Shown: positions 43,975 to 51,152 of the stretch, in pieces
How positions within the stretch are numbered: position 1 is the first letter of the stretch
Layout of the letters: every line of letters begins with the position of its first letter
From: Planococcus maritimus
GTDB lineage: Bacteria; Bacillota; Bacilli; Bacillales_A; Planococcaceae
DNA: 64,000 bases
Reading direction: 5' to 3'
Assembly: GCF_001687625.2 (NCBI RefSeq)
Contig: NZ_CP016538.2
Span: forward strand, 2,324,501-2,388,500
Notes under the pieces: generated by a model
Seen by the model: only the letters and a program-made list of their open reading frames with translations
Databases searched by the model: none
Told to the model about the DNA's origin: nothing
Made by a program: the position numbers and the translations under genes

Positions 43975-45061
43975 TAAAAATATAAAGTCGAAATTGAAGG
44001 AACACGCAGATAAGCACGTCAGTTTCACAGCTGCCGACCGAAACCGGATCATTCAGCAAGTTAGCAGGAAACAAAAAGAGCGCCGACGCTTCCAGCCCGT
44101 CTATCTTTCAGTGCTTACCTTGACAGCTCTTTTCACTATTCTACTGACTTTATCACTCATCGATACGGGTAAACAGCAAGTTCAGGAAGTGCAGAATGCG
44201 CTGCACGAAGTTGCGCTTGCAGATCGATATGAAGGACGAGAGCTGATAATCGGCGCAATCGGTGAGTTGCCAGATTTCTCCTTTGACCATGTTATATTCC
44301 GGGAAGCGAAACCTGCGGATCTTCGTGAAAACAGCGGAGAATATAACGCATTTTTCATTACAGAAGAATACTTTAAAGAACTGTCAACAGATGAATGGAC
44401 GGCCGTATTCCAATCGATTTCTACGCCGGTTTTCTTTCTGAACAACAACTATAACGCCGTTGTTTTTCAATCCGACGGCATTGATTACCGAGAAGGCGCG
44501 TGGGAATCCACCAAGAATACGGAAGGCTTTGTCGGAGAAGCTTTCGGTGAAACTGACATTATGAGTTGGGGATATGGTAGCCCCACGCCCTCAGAAGCGC
44601 CCGCGGATGTGCCTGCTCACTATTTTCATTTGATGTTCAAAGACATCGAAAAATACTGGGCTTCGGTTAATGTGGATACAATAGCTGCTCAACTGGAAAA
44701 CCTTCAACCCGATTTCACAAAAATTATCAGTGAAACAGAAACGCAATATGGAAAGCTCGTTTTCTACGGCCTGACTAATGAAGAACACACAGCGGAAGGA
44801 GTCGGTCTTGCGCTTTTCCAACAAGTTCAGGAAGACTGGCTCTATCTGGATGGAACCGCAAGCACTGTCACGAGCGTGCAAGGTATTACTGGTTCGTCCG
44901 ATTGGATTGAATTGCCCAACGGAGATAGCATCCAATACAGTTACCGGTACAATAACAGCAAACCGCTGAACCATATCGAACAGATCGATGCACTTCCCTC
45001 TCCTTCGGACGGAGAGCTCGGCGCCATTTACTATACTTTGCCAGAAAAAAACGCACAGTAA
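43961..45061 (+). CDS. Membrane anti-sigma factor
   Basis: This 366-aa protein has a cytoplasmic N-terminal segment (about residues 1-42, FDKNIKSKLKEHADKHVSFT) and one helix (YLSVLTLTALFTILLTLSLI). The large extracellular domain (65-366) contains FITEEYFKELSTDEWTAVFQ and VVFQSDGIDYREGAWE. The arrangement, overlap with the sigma gene and own GAAAGGAGCGG site mark it as the cognate anti-sigma factor; release by proteolysis is typical but not shown. The sensor part matches no family I know. Confidence 0.85.
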   Translation: MDHFDKNIKSKLKEHADKHVSFTAADRNRIIQQVSRKQKERRRFQPVYLSVLTLTALFTILLTLSLIDTGKQQVQEVQNALHEVALADRYEGRELIIGAIGELPDFSFDHVIFREAKPADLRENSGEYNAFFITEEYFKELSTDEWTAVFQSISTPVFFLNNNYNAVVFQSDGIDYREGAWESTKNTEGFVGEAFGETDIMSWGYGSPTPSEAPADVPAHYFHLMFKDIEKYWASVNVDTIAAQLENLQPDFTKIISETETQYGKLVFYGLTNEEHTAEGVGLALFQQVQEDWLYLDGTASTVTSVQGITGSSDWIELPNGDSIQYSYRYNNSKPLNHIEQIDALPSPSDGELGAIYYTLPEKNAQ

Positions 45062-45066
45062 TATCG

Positions 45067-45097
45067 CCTTCCGATCCCAACGATCGGAGGGTTTTTT
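45067..45097 (+). terminator. Rho-independent terminator
   Basis: CCTTCCGATC pairs with GATCGGAGGG around CCAAC and runs into TTTTTT. It ends the sigma/anti-sigma unit. Confidence 0.9.
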
Positions 45098-45241
45098 CCT
45101 GTCATATTACAAAGGACTAGTAGTGTGTTTCACTTATAGGAAATTTGTTTTAAAAATCGAAAGACGAAAAAATAGTCAACAAACAGGAAAGGGGAAATGA
45201 CGTGCTACAAACAGCCTCTTCTCTCCCTTTCTATTTATACA

Positions 45242-45270
45242 GCTTCCGATAATCTGATGATATGTAAACC
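45242..45270 (+). repeat. dif-like site A3
   Basis: Left arm GCTTCCGATAA, 7-bp spacer TCTGATG, right arm ATATGTAAACC. The stretch just before (CTATTTATACA) resembles that before A4 (TTATTTACGTA). It separates the sigma module from the ABC-transporter module. Confidence 0.68.
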
Positions 45271-45296
45271 TATTCTTCCCTGTTATTTCATTAAGT

Positions 45297-45785
45297 TTAT
45301 TTTAACGATTTAATAGAATAAATAGCTTGCTCGGCTCCGAACCTAAAAGTTGTTTGTTCTAATTTCATACCTAGTCTCTCTAGGAGTCTGCAAGAAGCTT
45401 CGTTTGCGGTTTGGGTTTCGGCAAGTATTGTTGAAAGATGTAACTCATTTAAAGCAAAGTTAATTATTAAAGTAATTACTTCTCTAGCATAACCTTTCCC
45501 CCACCAATACGGTAAAAATTGATATGAAACCTCTTGATAAACTTCATCGTGGTGAAGGTCAAGAGAAACTAAACCAATAAAACTCTCTGTATATTTTTCT
45601 CTCACAACCCAATAGTAAGAGTCTTGGCTGGAGTTAAGCATTTCTTCGACTATTACTCGAATTGAATCTTTCTGACGGATTCCGCCTAGAAATTTTCTAA
45701 CTTCCTGATTTCCATATATTTTTTCAACATCGATAAAATCCGATTCTTGAAGAGAATTAACTGTACACCTATCTGTCTCAAACAA
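45297..45785 (-). CDS. GNAT acetyltransferase (RimJ/RimL-type)
   Basis: This 162-aa protein is a single GNAT domain. SFIGLVSLDLHHDEVYQEVS forms the core strands, YWWGKGYAREVITLIINFAL is the acetyl-CoA loop (normally Q/RxxGxG/A; here WWGKGYA) and TQTANEASCRLLERLGM the C-terminal signature. The TTG at 45785 has GGGAGAGG 7 bp upstream. The likely substrate is a protein N-terminus or small amine. It stands alone between dif-like A3 and motif B1. Confidence 0.85.
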   Translation of the reverse strand: MFETDRCTVNSLQESDFIDVEKIYGNQEVRKFLGGIRQKDSIRVIVEEMLNSSQDSYYWVVREKYTESFIGLVSLDLHHDEVYQEVSYQFLPYWWGKGYAREVITLIINFALNELHLSTILAETQTANEASCRLLERLGMKLEQTTFRFGAEQAIYSIKSLK

Positions 45786-45928
45786 GCTATGACCTCTCCC
45801 TTCTTACCTCTTCATATTCAATACTCCATAAATATTGTTCCAGCTCTTTTGGAAAATTTTAGTATATAAAAGTATCTAGTTACAATAATATCAGAATTCA
45901 AAATCTATAAGGATTTATATTTTTAAAG

Positions 45929-45956
45929 CGTTCGTAAAAGTCCACTTTCCCAGACA
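45929..45956 (+). repeat. Motif B1 (CGTTCGTAAAA family)
   Basis: CGTTCGTAAAA followed by GTCCAC, then a variable right part. The same 17-nt start, apart from one base, recurs at 51071 and 51491. Here it lies between the GNAT gene and the terminator of the HTH regulator. Confidence 0.55.
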
Positions 45957-45961
45957 TAAAG

Positions 45962-46000
45962 AAAGAGAAAAAGCTTTTTGCAGCTTCTTCTCTCTCGTTA
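45962..46000 (-). terminator. Probable terminator
   Basis: On the minus strand GAGAGAAGAAGCT pairs with AGCTTTTTCTCTTTC around TGCAAAA and runs into CTTTATG. It follows the HTH regulator gene. Confidence 0.7.
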
Positions 46001-46057
46001 AAGTGCCAGATGTTTTATAAATTAAAATAAGGAAATTTATCTTTTTCCAATAGAGAC

Positions 46058-46576
46058 TTATGGAATGATTACCATCGAAATCGTACGTTCTGTGCCTTCA
46101 TTTAAACTTTTCATATTGTAGTACTTTTCCATTAATGTACTTAATTCCGATTGAAACTCGCTCAATGAATCATCCGTTAAATTCATTTTCACTAGTGAAA
46201 ATGTTGATTGATCCTGAGATTGATTTATGCCGAGACTTTCGTGGTAGTTTTTATAACCTTGCAAAATGTACATGAAGAAGTAAGTAACAAATCTTATTTT
46301 TTCATTGTATGTGGCAGACTGCCATTCTTCTTCACTAATTTTATATGCTTGCGTATTTAAGGCATATAATTTCTCTTCAACTTTACCGCTGCGATTTAGG
46401 CCAACATTTTTTAACAAGTCGTCCTCTACCATTGAATTTACGTGCCGATATAACGTCGCTTGTGATACTTCTTTCAGCAATTTATTGAGTTCCAAAATGG
46501 ATAAACCTTCATCTCTATCTATTAATTCCAAAGCGATTTTAAACCTAACTTGATTTTTAAATAAATCGAATTCCAT
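46058..46576 (-). CDS. Winged-helix (ArsR/PadR-like) transcription regulator
   Basis: This 172-aa protein has an N-terminal winged helix FKIALELIDRDEGLSILELN and VSQATLYRHVNSMVEDDLLK, followed by a helical C-terminal domain (FVTYFFMYILQGYKNYHES). That is typical of HTH_20-type regulators paired with ABC exporters in Bacilli. It is divergent from the yxlEFG-like operon, whose promoter is covered by a 38-bp palindrome, so autoregulation and repression of that operon are likely. Confidence 0.78.
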   Translation of the reverse strand: MEFDLFKNQVRFKIALELIDRDEGLSILELNKLLKEVSQATLYRHVNSMVEDDLLKNVGLNRSGKVEEKLYALNTQAYKISEEEWQSATYNEKIRFVTYFFMYILQGYKNYHESLGINQSQDQSTFSLVKMNLTDDSLSEFQSELSTLMEKYYNMKSLNEGTERTISMVIIP

Positions 46577-46719
46577 ATAATCTCATCCCCTATTTTCTAC
46601 GTACTTAGTTAGCTAGTATATATTCTTTTGAGTCATTTACCAACTGACTAAATGCGTCTGCTTTATCCCAAAGAGCTTTTGCGTTAATACGATTGTTAGG
46701 ATACAAGGTGATTTATCAG

Positions 46720-46761
46720 TTGACTTATATATTATCATTATTGATAATGATAATATATAAG
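46720..46761 (+). promoter_or_regulatory. Sigma-A promoter inside a 38-bp perfect palindrome (operator)
   Basis: -35 TTGACT (46720-46725), 17-bp spacer, -10 GATAAT (46743-46748). The palindrome 46724-46761 has 18-bp arms starting CTTATATATTATC around a 2-bp centre and covers nearly the whole promoter. The divergent winged-helix regulator is the obvious binder. It is only superficially like a Fur box (half-sites in the opposite order). Confidence 0.78.
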
Positions 46762-46777
46762 TAGGAAGGAGATAGAT

Positions 46778-47026
46778 ATGAATACGGATATTACAGCATT
46801 ACTTGAAATTGAATGGTCTACAATACTTCCTTTTTTAATGCCTGTTGTCATTTTAAATATATCGCTTATTGGAGTTGCTTTATACGATTGGGTCAAAAGG
46901 AAGGATTTGATCGCCACACCCTATAGTTGGTTGATGGCCATTCTATTGGTCCAATCGTTGGGACCAATTTTGTATTTAGTCATTGGAAGGAAGGTCATTC
47001 GAAATGATTACAGTCAAAAATCTTGA
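46778..47026 (+). CDS. PLDc_N-domain membrane protein (YxlE-like)
   Basis: This 82-aa protein has two helices (ILPFLMPVVILNISLIGVAL; YSWLMAILLVQSLGPILYLV) and the PLDc_N end YLVIGRKVI. B. subtilis YxlE has the same build and also precedes an ABC ATPase and permease (YxlF, YxlG). GGAAGGAG lies upstream of the ATG. It overlaps the ATPase start by 23 bp. Confidence 0.83.
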   Translation: MNTDITALLEIEWSTILPFLMPVVILNISLIGVALYDWVKRKDLIATPYSWLMAILLVQSLGPILYLVIGRKVIRNDYSQKS

Positions 47027-47894
47027 TAAGACCATTAATAAACGAAAAATTTTAAGCGATATCTCCTTTTCAATTTCTAGGGGGGAATGCGTAGGTTTGT
47101 TAGGGCCGAATGGGGCAGGCAAAACGATACTTATTAAATGCATGACTGGAATTTTGCGGTACGAAAAAGGAGACATTCAGTTCAATTCGGTCCCCATTGC
47201 ACAACATAAGAAGAACATTGGCTATCTGTCACAACATACAGATTTCAAGTCGTGGATGACCTGCGAGGAATCACTGCAGTTCTTTGGAAAGTTATCAGGG
47301 CTCGACGATGATTTTTTAAAAGAGCATATTTCGGTCGTTTTAGAAGAAGTCGGGCTAAAAAACAAAAGAAATTATAAAGTGGAACAATTATCCGGTGGAA
47401 TGAAACAGCGTCTTGGGATTGCACAAGCCATTTTGCACCAACCCCAGTTATTAATCTTGGATGAACCGGTTTCTGCTTTAGACCCCATCGGTAGAAATGA
47501 AATGAAAAAGTTAATCACCCGATTAAAGAAGCGCACAACCATTATCATTTCGACGCATATTTTGGATGATGCCAGTGAATTTTGCGATCGATACCTCATT
47601 TTAAAAAACGGACTGATTGTTGGAAACATAAACGCTGAATCTTCGAAATCAGACCGGAAAAGAATACTGGTGACAGTTGACAATTCACCCCTACCAATCG
47701 CGAATTTTTTCAGTCCAGGTTTTAAGAAAGTTGAATGGATATCAAAGAACACTCTTCTGTTAACGGGAGTTGAAGAACTGGACTTGCAGAACGTAGTCAA
47801 CGATTTTGCCCATACAGATCTTAAGATTACTTCCATCGCGTTTTATGAAAAAGGGTTAGAAGAAATTTTTCTAGAGATGGTGTCGGACACATGA
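47004..47894 (+). CDS. ABC transporter ATP-binding protein (YxlF-like)
   Basis: This 296-aa ATPase has Walker A GPNGAGKT (about residues 38-45), Q-loop YLSQHTDF, signature LSGGMKQRLGIAQA, Walker B LLILDEPVSALDP and switch His in IISTHILDD. The C-terminal 80 residues are the extension usual for DrrA-type exporters. Start ATG 47004 gives nearly the same length as YxlF. It is coupled to the permease by an ATGA overlap. Confidence 0.92.
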   Translation: MITVKNLDKTINKRKILSDISFSISRGECVGLLGPNGAGKTILIKCMTGILRYEKGDIQFNSVPIAQHKKNIGYLSQHTDFKSWMTCEESLQFFGKLSGLDDDFLKEHISVVLEEVGLKNKRNYKVEQLSGGMKQRLGIAQAILHQPQLLILDEPVSALDPIGRNEMKKLITRLKKRTTIIISTHILDDASEFCDRYLILKNGLIVGNINAESSKSDRKRILVTVDNSPLPIANFFSPGFKKVEWISKNTLLLTGVEELDLQNVVNDFAHTDLKITSIAFYEKGLEEIFLEMVSDT

Positions 47895-48658
47895 CAAAAT
47901 TTTATACATTAGCGCGCACGGAACTCGTAGAAGCCATGAAAGAATTTAAGTTCATCTGGTTAACGCTGTTTTTCGTCATTCTCGGTATAACTCAACCTTT
48001 GATTAATAAATACATGGAAGTCATTCTCAAAAATGTAGGTGGAACCGATGGCATCACAATCGATCCAAACAGACCGGTTCCCTCCTCTGCCGAAGTGCTT
48101 CTGTCCACAATTTCCGGTCAGTTCAATCAAATCGGTCTTATCATTTTAATTATTAGTTTTATGGGGCTGATTGCAGCTGACCGCAACAGTGGCATGCAAG
48201 ATTTTATTTTAACCCGGCCCGTTTCACTTCAGTCCTACCTCTTATCCAAACTGGCAAGCCATTGGATGATTAGTATGTTTAGTATCTCCATCGGTGCGGT
48301 GGTTTCTTATCTCTACACCGTGCTATTATTCGGGACTTTCTCTTTTTCAAGCTTTCTTTTCTTCCTGATTTTATACAGCTTTTGGATTCTATATGTGGTG
48401 AGTTTAGCCATTTTGATTAGTACGTTCGTTAAGAGCCCCATACTCATTACAGTCGCAACCATTCTCGTATCCATGGCTTGTATCCTACTTAAAGGATTCA
48501 ATCACCTTGTATTTCAGCTTTCACCAGGTGGCATTTTAAACTTGGCTGAGCAACAATTACTGTCGATTCAAGACTTGAATTACTTCAGTATCGGAACTTG
48601 TTTCTTTTTTATTTCATGCAATATTTCCTTGGCCTACCTGAAAATAAAAAACTCATAA
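47891..48658 (+). CDS. ABC-2 type transporter permease (YxlG-like)
   Basis: This 255-aa protein has six helices with a large loop after the first (TDGITIDPNRPVPSSAEVLL) and LIAADRNSGMQDFILTRPVS, the ABC-2/YxlG pattern in which the E-x-R/RPVS loop meets the ATPase. It forms an exporter with the preceding genes; the substrate is unknown, though antimicrobial or stress-related export is common for such regulator-linked systems. Confidence 0.88.
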   Translation: MTKFYTLARTELVEAMKEFKFIWLTLFFVILGITQPLINKYMEVILKNVGGTDGITIDPNRPVPSSAEVLLSTISGQFNQIGLIILIISFMGLIAADRNSGMQDFILTRPVSLQSYLLSKLASHWMISMFSISIGAVVSYLYTVLLFGTFSFSSFLFFLILYSFWILYVVSLAILISTFVKSPILITVATILVSMACILLKGFNHLVFQLSPGGILNLAEQQLLSIQDLNYFSIGTCFFFISCNISLAYLKIKNS

Positions 48659-48728
48659 GAAGTAAGTTCAAATGAATAGAGGGAGGGGATGCGATTTGAC
48701 CAATTTCCTCTCTCTTTTTATTTACGTA

Positions 48729-48756
48729 GCTTCCGATAAGCTGCGATATGTAAAGC
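48729..48756 (+). repeat. dif-like site A4
   Basis: Left arm GCTTCCGATAA, 6-bp spacer GCTGCG, right arm ATATGTAAAGC (11-6-11). It lies just after the ABC operon and closes the third module. Confidence 0.68.
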
Positions 48757-48872
48757 TACATCTTTTGAAATTCAGGTTTTAAAACCTTACAGAACTGCAT
48801 TCTGAATGTATCATTTTTCCTGATGAAATTAGTTCGGAATAATTCTCTGGTGAAACCAGTAGAATCAAGGTT

Positions 48873-48908
48873 TTGAGTGTAACTTAATTACCATTAAGTT
48901 ACATTCAA
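48873..48908. repeat. Near-palindrome P1
   Basis: Arms TTGAGTGTAACTTAAT and ATTAAGTTACATTCAA (one mismatch) around TACC. It is the first of five related sites. No T run follows, so it is not a terminator. Confidence 0.75.
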
Positions 48909-49042
48909 ATCCCCTCAAATAAAATTATTTCAAATGACTGTTCTGGCTTCAACCTTATTTGAAAATTTTACCACTTATGTTATTTTAAATAGATAATAGC
49001 TTAAAACACATCAAACTATTGAACCCAGAGGAGATCAAAACT

Positions 49043-49402
49043 ATGAAAGTTTTTAAAACCGCAACACTAATAACCGCGTTATCCTCCTTAATTTTGAATA
49101 ATGTATCTGCGGAATCAGTTAGCCTGGAAAAAGAGCGAGAGGCTATCGAAATTGATGTTTTAACCGAAGGTAGCGCAGCAGAAGCTGAGAAACTTGCACA
49201 GCAAGTTTCGGAAGACATGAAGAATCAACCGGACAGAGTACAATTCGCCTTGCCACTTGAAGAAGAACAAAAGGTTATCGAAATTGATATCTTGACTGAA
49301 GGTAGTAAAGAGGAATCTGAGAAACTCGCACAGCAAGTTTCAGAGGACATGAAGGAAAATCCGGAAAAAGTTCAATTTGCCTTGCCACTTGACGAAAAGT
49401 AA
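49043..49402 (+). CDS. Small exported protein with two tandem 44-residue repeats
   Basis: This 119-aa protein has a signal peptide (KVFKTATLITALSSLILNNV, cut after SA). The mature part is two near-identical acidic repeats: AIEIDVLTEGSAAEAEKLAQ ... FALPLEEE and VIEIDILTEGSKEESEKLAQ ... FALPLDEK. There is no Cys, no lipobox and no anchor, so it is probably secreted. ATG 49043 has GAGGAGATC upstream; a terminator follows. I know no family. It lies between P1 and P2 and is the only plus-strand gene of the small-gene stretch. Confidence 0.8.
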   Translation: MKVFKTATLITALSSLILNNVSAESVSLEKEREAIEIDVLTEGSAAEAEKLAQQVSEDMKNQPDRVQFALPLEEEQKVIEIDILTEGSKEESEKLAQQVSEDMKENPEKVQFALPLDEK

Positions 49403-49418
49403 ATAAATTAAAATCAGA

Positions 49419-49450
49419 AAAAGTCGTATCAATTTGATACGGCTTTTTTT
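49419..49450 (+). terminator. Rho-independent terminator
   Basis: AAGTCGTATCA pairs with TGATACGGCTT around ATT and runs into TTTTTT. Confidence 0.9.
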
Positions 49451-49524
49451 CTGATTTTTGCTAATGAATCGATATTTTTTTGATCTAATGCCCCAGGGAT
49501 AGACAGCATCTGAATAATCAAAGA

Positions 49525-49562
49525 AGCACCTATCGTCATTAGTGTATCGACGATAAGTGCTC
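49525..49562 (-). terminator. Probable terminator
   Basis: AGCACTTATCGTC pairs with GACGATAGGTGCT on the minus strand; the tail TCTTTGATTATT is only moderately T-rich. It follows the 81-aa membrane gene. Confidence 0.6.
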
Positions 49563-49588
49563 AGAATACGGAACTTACCTAAAGGAAT

Positions 49589-49834
49589 TTAAGAAGTTTG
49601 TTGTTTATTCTTCTTTTGAATCCAGTTAATTAAGTAAAATGCTAATACAACAACCAAGGTGATCACTAAAGAATAACTAACTGTTTTTAAAAAGTAGTCA
49701 GAATCGCTCAATAGTGCTGGTGAACTCATTCCATTCACATCAGTGGTCATTATTGTTCGATCTCCTAGCCAAAAGAGTAGGATAAATGTGATTAAAAAAG
49801 AACCTCCAGCAACTTTCCATACTTTTTCTTTCAT
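49589..49834 (-). CDS. Small two-helix membrane protein
   Basis: This 81-aa protein has helices VAGGSFLITFILLFWLG and TVSYSLVITLVVVLAFYLI separated by a polar extracellular loop (TIMTTDVNGMSSPALLSDS), with a basic C-terminus. No family recognised. It belongs to the run of small minus-strand genes separated by palindromes. Confidence 0.65.
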   Translation of the reverse strand: MKEKVWKVAGGSFLITFILLFWLGDRTIMTTDVNGMSSPALLSDSDYFLKTVSYSLVITLVVVLAFYLINWIQKKNKQQTS

Positions 49835-49975
49835 CGTAAAACTCCTAACAATACAGACGTATATCCAAATTGTACCATATTAGAAAAGTAGATAAATGGC
49901 TAATCGGTTTCAGTCAAGCTAACAAAAGAACTGCCCTTTTATGTGGAGTTCTTTTTCCTGTATAAACAACAATTT

Positions 49976-50007
49976 GAATGTAACTTAATTCACAATAAGT
50001 TACATTC
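49976..50007. repeat. Near-palindrome P2
   Basis: Arms GAATGTAACTTA and TAAGTTACATTC pair perfectly. In 11-6-11 terms: ATGTAACTTAA, spacer TTCACA, ATAAGTTACAT. Confidence 0.78.
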
Positions 50008-50053
50008 ACAACCAATTATAAATACTAAATGATTTAGAGATCCTGTTTGATAA

Positions 50054-50341
50054 TTACCCCCCAAAGGTGTACCCATAATAAGTAATTAAAAAAATTATAA
50101 TGTAAAGCCCACTAAACAGAATGGTAAACAAAGGAACTATTTTTGTTCCTTTTTTTTCGCTGACGACTCCGGCTATTCCAAAAATCAACCCCAAAGGCGC
50201 AACAAAAGGGCTCATATACAACAAAATAATTATCGACCAAAGACCATTTATATAAAGCATCACCACAATTAAAAGGGATAGAATGACGAAGATTAACAAC
50301 ATAACTAAAGAAATTTTGCCTAGTAGAGTTCGAGGCATCAA
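50054..50341 (-). CDS. Small three-helix membrane protein
   Basis: This 95-aa protein has hydrophobic segments ISLVMLLIFVILSLLIVVML, IIILLYMSPFVAPLGLIFGI and VPLFTILFSGLYIIIFLITY, with a short basic loop (SEKKGTK). It ends in GYTFGG. It lies between P2 and P3. No family recognised. Confidence 0.65.
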   Translation of the reverse strand: MMPRTLLGKISLVMLLIFVILSLLIVVMLYINGLWSIIILLYMSPFVAPLGLIFGIAGVVSEKKGTKIVPLFTILFSGLYIIIFLITYYGYTFGG

Positions 50342-50374
50342 ACCACCCCTTTTTATTTACTTCCTAACGATTCT

Positions 50375-50406
50375 GAATGTAACTTAACTGCACTTAAGAT
50401 ACATTC
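50375..50406. repeat. Near-palindrome P3
   Basis: Arms GAATGTAACTTAA and TTAAGATACATTC (one mismatch) around CTGCAC. Its right end overlaps the stop codon of the next minus-strand reading frame. Confidence 0.75.
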
Positions 50407-50602
50407 ACTTCCTTAAGAAATTTCCATATTTCTTTTGGATTTTAACGAGTTTATTGAGCCAGTATAAAGCAATCCACGGCAGAATAAATTTAGTGATCCA
50501 TGCAACTATATTTGGAAAAAAACCGATCGAATTAATGCAGATTACTGGTCATAGCACCCATAATGGAGCAATTACTGATATCAAGTACTCCAATTGGTTC
50601 AT
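50405..50602 (-). pseudogene. Small membrane protein gene interrupted by an in-frame TGA
   Basis: One minus-strand frame runs from ATG 50602 (NQLEYLISVIAPLWVL) through a single TGA at 50549-50551 into PVICINSIGFFPNIVAWITK and FILPWIALYWLNKLVKIQKK before its real stop at 50405. The second half is a clear helix with a basic tail, like the other small genes here. The AAAGG binding site suits a TTG at codon 4. Either the gene is dead, or only the C-terminal part is used; TGA read-through is not expected in this group. Confidence 0.6.
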
Positions 50603-50627
50603 CCTTTCTAAGCAACTTCTAGCATCT

Positions 50628-50659
50628 GAATGTAACTTAATTCATAATATGTTAGCTAC
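50628..50659. repeat. Near-palindrome P4 (degenerate right arm)
   Basis: Left arm ATGTAACTTAA and spacer TTCATA match P2 closely; the right arm ATATGTTAGCT is degraded. It lies between the interrupted gene and the 83-aa gene. Confidence 0.6.
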
Positions 50660-50907
50660 TTATGAATGGCGTGCTGAGCTTTGTGATTATCTTCTTCTTT
50701 TACATAAATCTCGTATTGTGCATTCTCACTTTGATTAAGGTTGCTATTGTTTAGATTACTAATCGCATTTTGGCTTCTCTTAATTACCGTTTCATAGGAT
50801 ATTCCATTCTCTTTAAGTTTATAGACTGCTTCATAATAATTTTTACTTCCAAAAGTAGTATGCACTAAATATTTATATTTTGAAAAAAGTATTCTAAACA
50901 GACCCAA
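50656..50907 (-). CDS. Small soluble protein, paralogue of the 66-aa protein at 51153
   Basis: This 83-aa protein begins GLFRILFSKYKYLVHTTFGS and continues YYEAVYKLKENGISYETVIK, then YEIYVKEED. The same order (FFTRWELYHTT, LEELRDSGIDFKTK, VYHIYTKK) is seen in the next gene upstream. The fold outline, strand-helix-strand-strand, recalls DUF2007-type putative signal proteins, but this is not certain. It lies between P4 and P5. Confidence 0.68.
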   Translation of the reverse strand: MGLFRILFSKYKYLVHTTFGSKNYYEAVYKLKENGISYETVIKRSQNAISNLNNSNLNQSENAQYEIYVKEEDNHKAQHAIHK

Positions 50908-50952
50908 TGCTTAATACCTCCTTGTAAAATTTCCTGTTTTCATTTTGAGAGT

Positions 50953-50984
50953 GAATGTAACTTAACTGGACTTGAGTTACATTC
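50953..50984. repeat. Near-palindrome P5
   Basis: Arms GAATGTAACTTAA and TTGAGTTACATTC (one G-T) around CTGGAC; the symmetry extends outward through GAGAGT and ACTCTT. Confidence 0.78.
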
Positions 50985-51070
50985 ACTCTTAAACGCTCTC
51001 TACATTTAGATTAACATTAATTCCCATAACATGCAGATGGAATAATCCCTTTTACGTAAATGGATAAAAC

Positions 51071-51098
51071 CGTTCGTAAAAGTACACTTTTATACATG
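51071..51098 (+). repeat. Motif B2 (CGTTCGTAAAA family)
   Basis: CGTTCGTAAAA, then GTACAC, then TTTTATACATG. It lies directly beyond the terminator of the 66-aa gene, the same relative place as B1. Confidence 0.55.
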
Positions 51099-51100
51099 AA

Positions 51101-51142
51101 GAAGTGAGAGAAGGTAGGTTTAATTTGCTTCTTCTCTCACTT
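51101..51142 (-). terminator. Rho-independent terminator
   Basis: On the minus strand AAGTGAGAGAAG pairs with CTTCTCTCACTT around an 18-nt loop. It follows the 66-aa gene. Confidence 0.72.
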
Positions 51143-51152
51143 TGAGTACTCT

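Noticed and set aside
45942-45960. B1 as part of an ordinary terminator
   Set aside because: The stem-loop starts at 45962 and does not need the CGTTCGTAAAAGT sequence, which recurs elsewhere without the same stem.
46724-46761. Fur box
   Set aside because: The GATAATGATAAT look is tempting, but the half-sites are in the wrong order for TGATAAT-N-ATTATCA; a dedicated operator for the divergent regulator fits better.
50454-50738. 94-codon plus-strand open frame
   Set aside because: It runs through palindrome P4 and opposite two minus-strand coding segments; no binding site.
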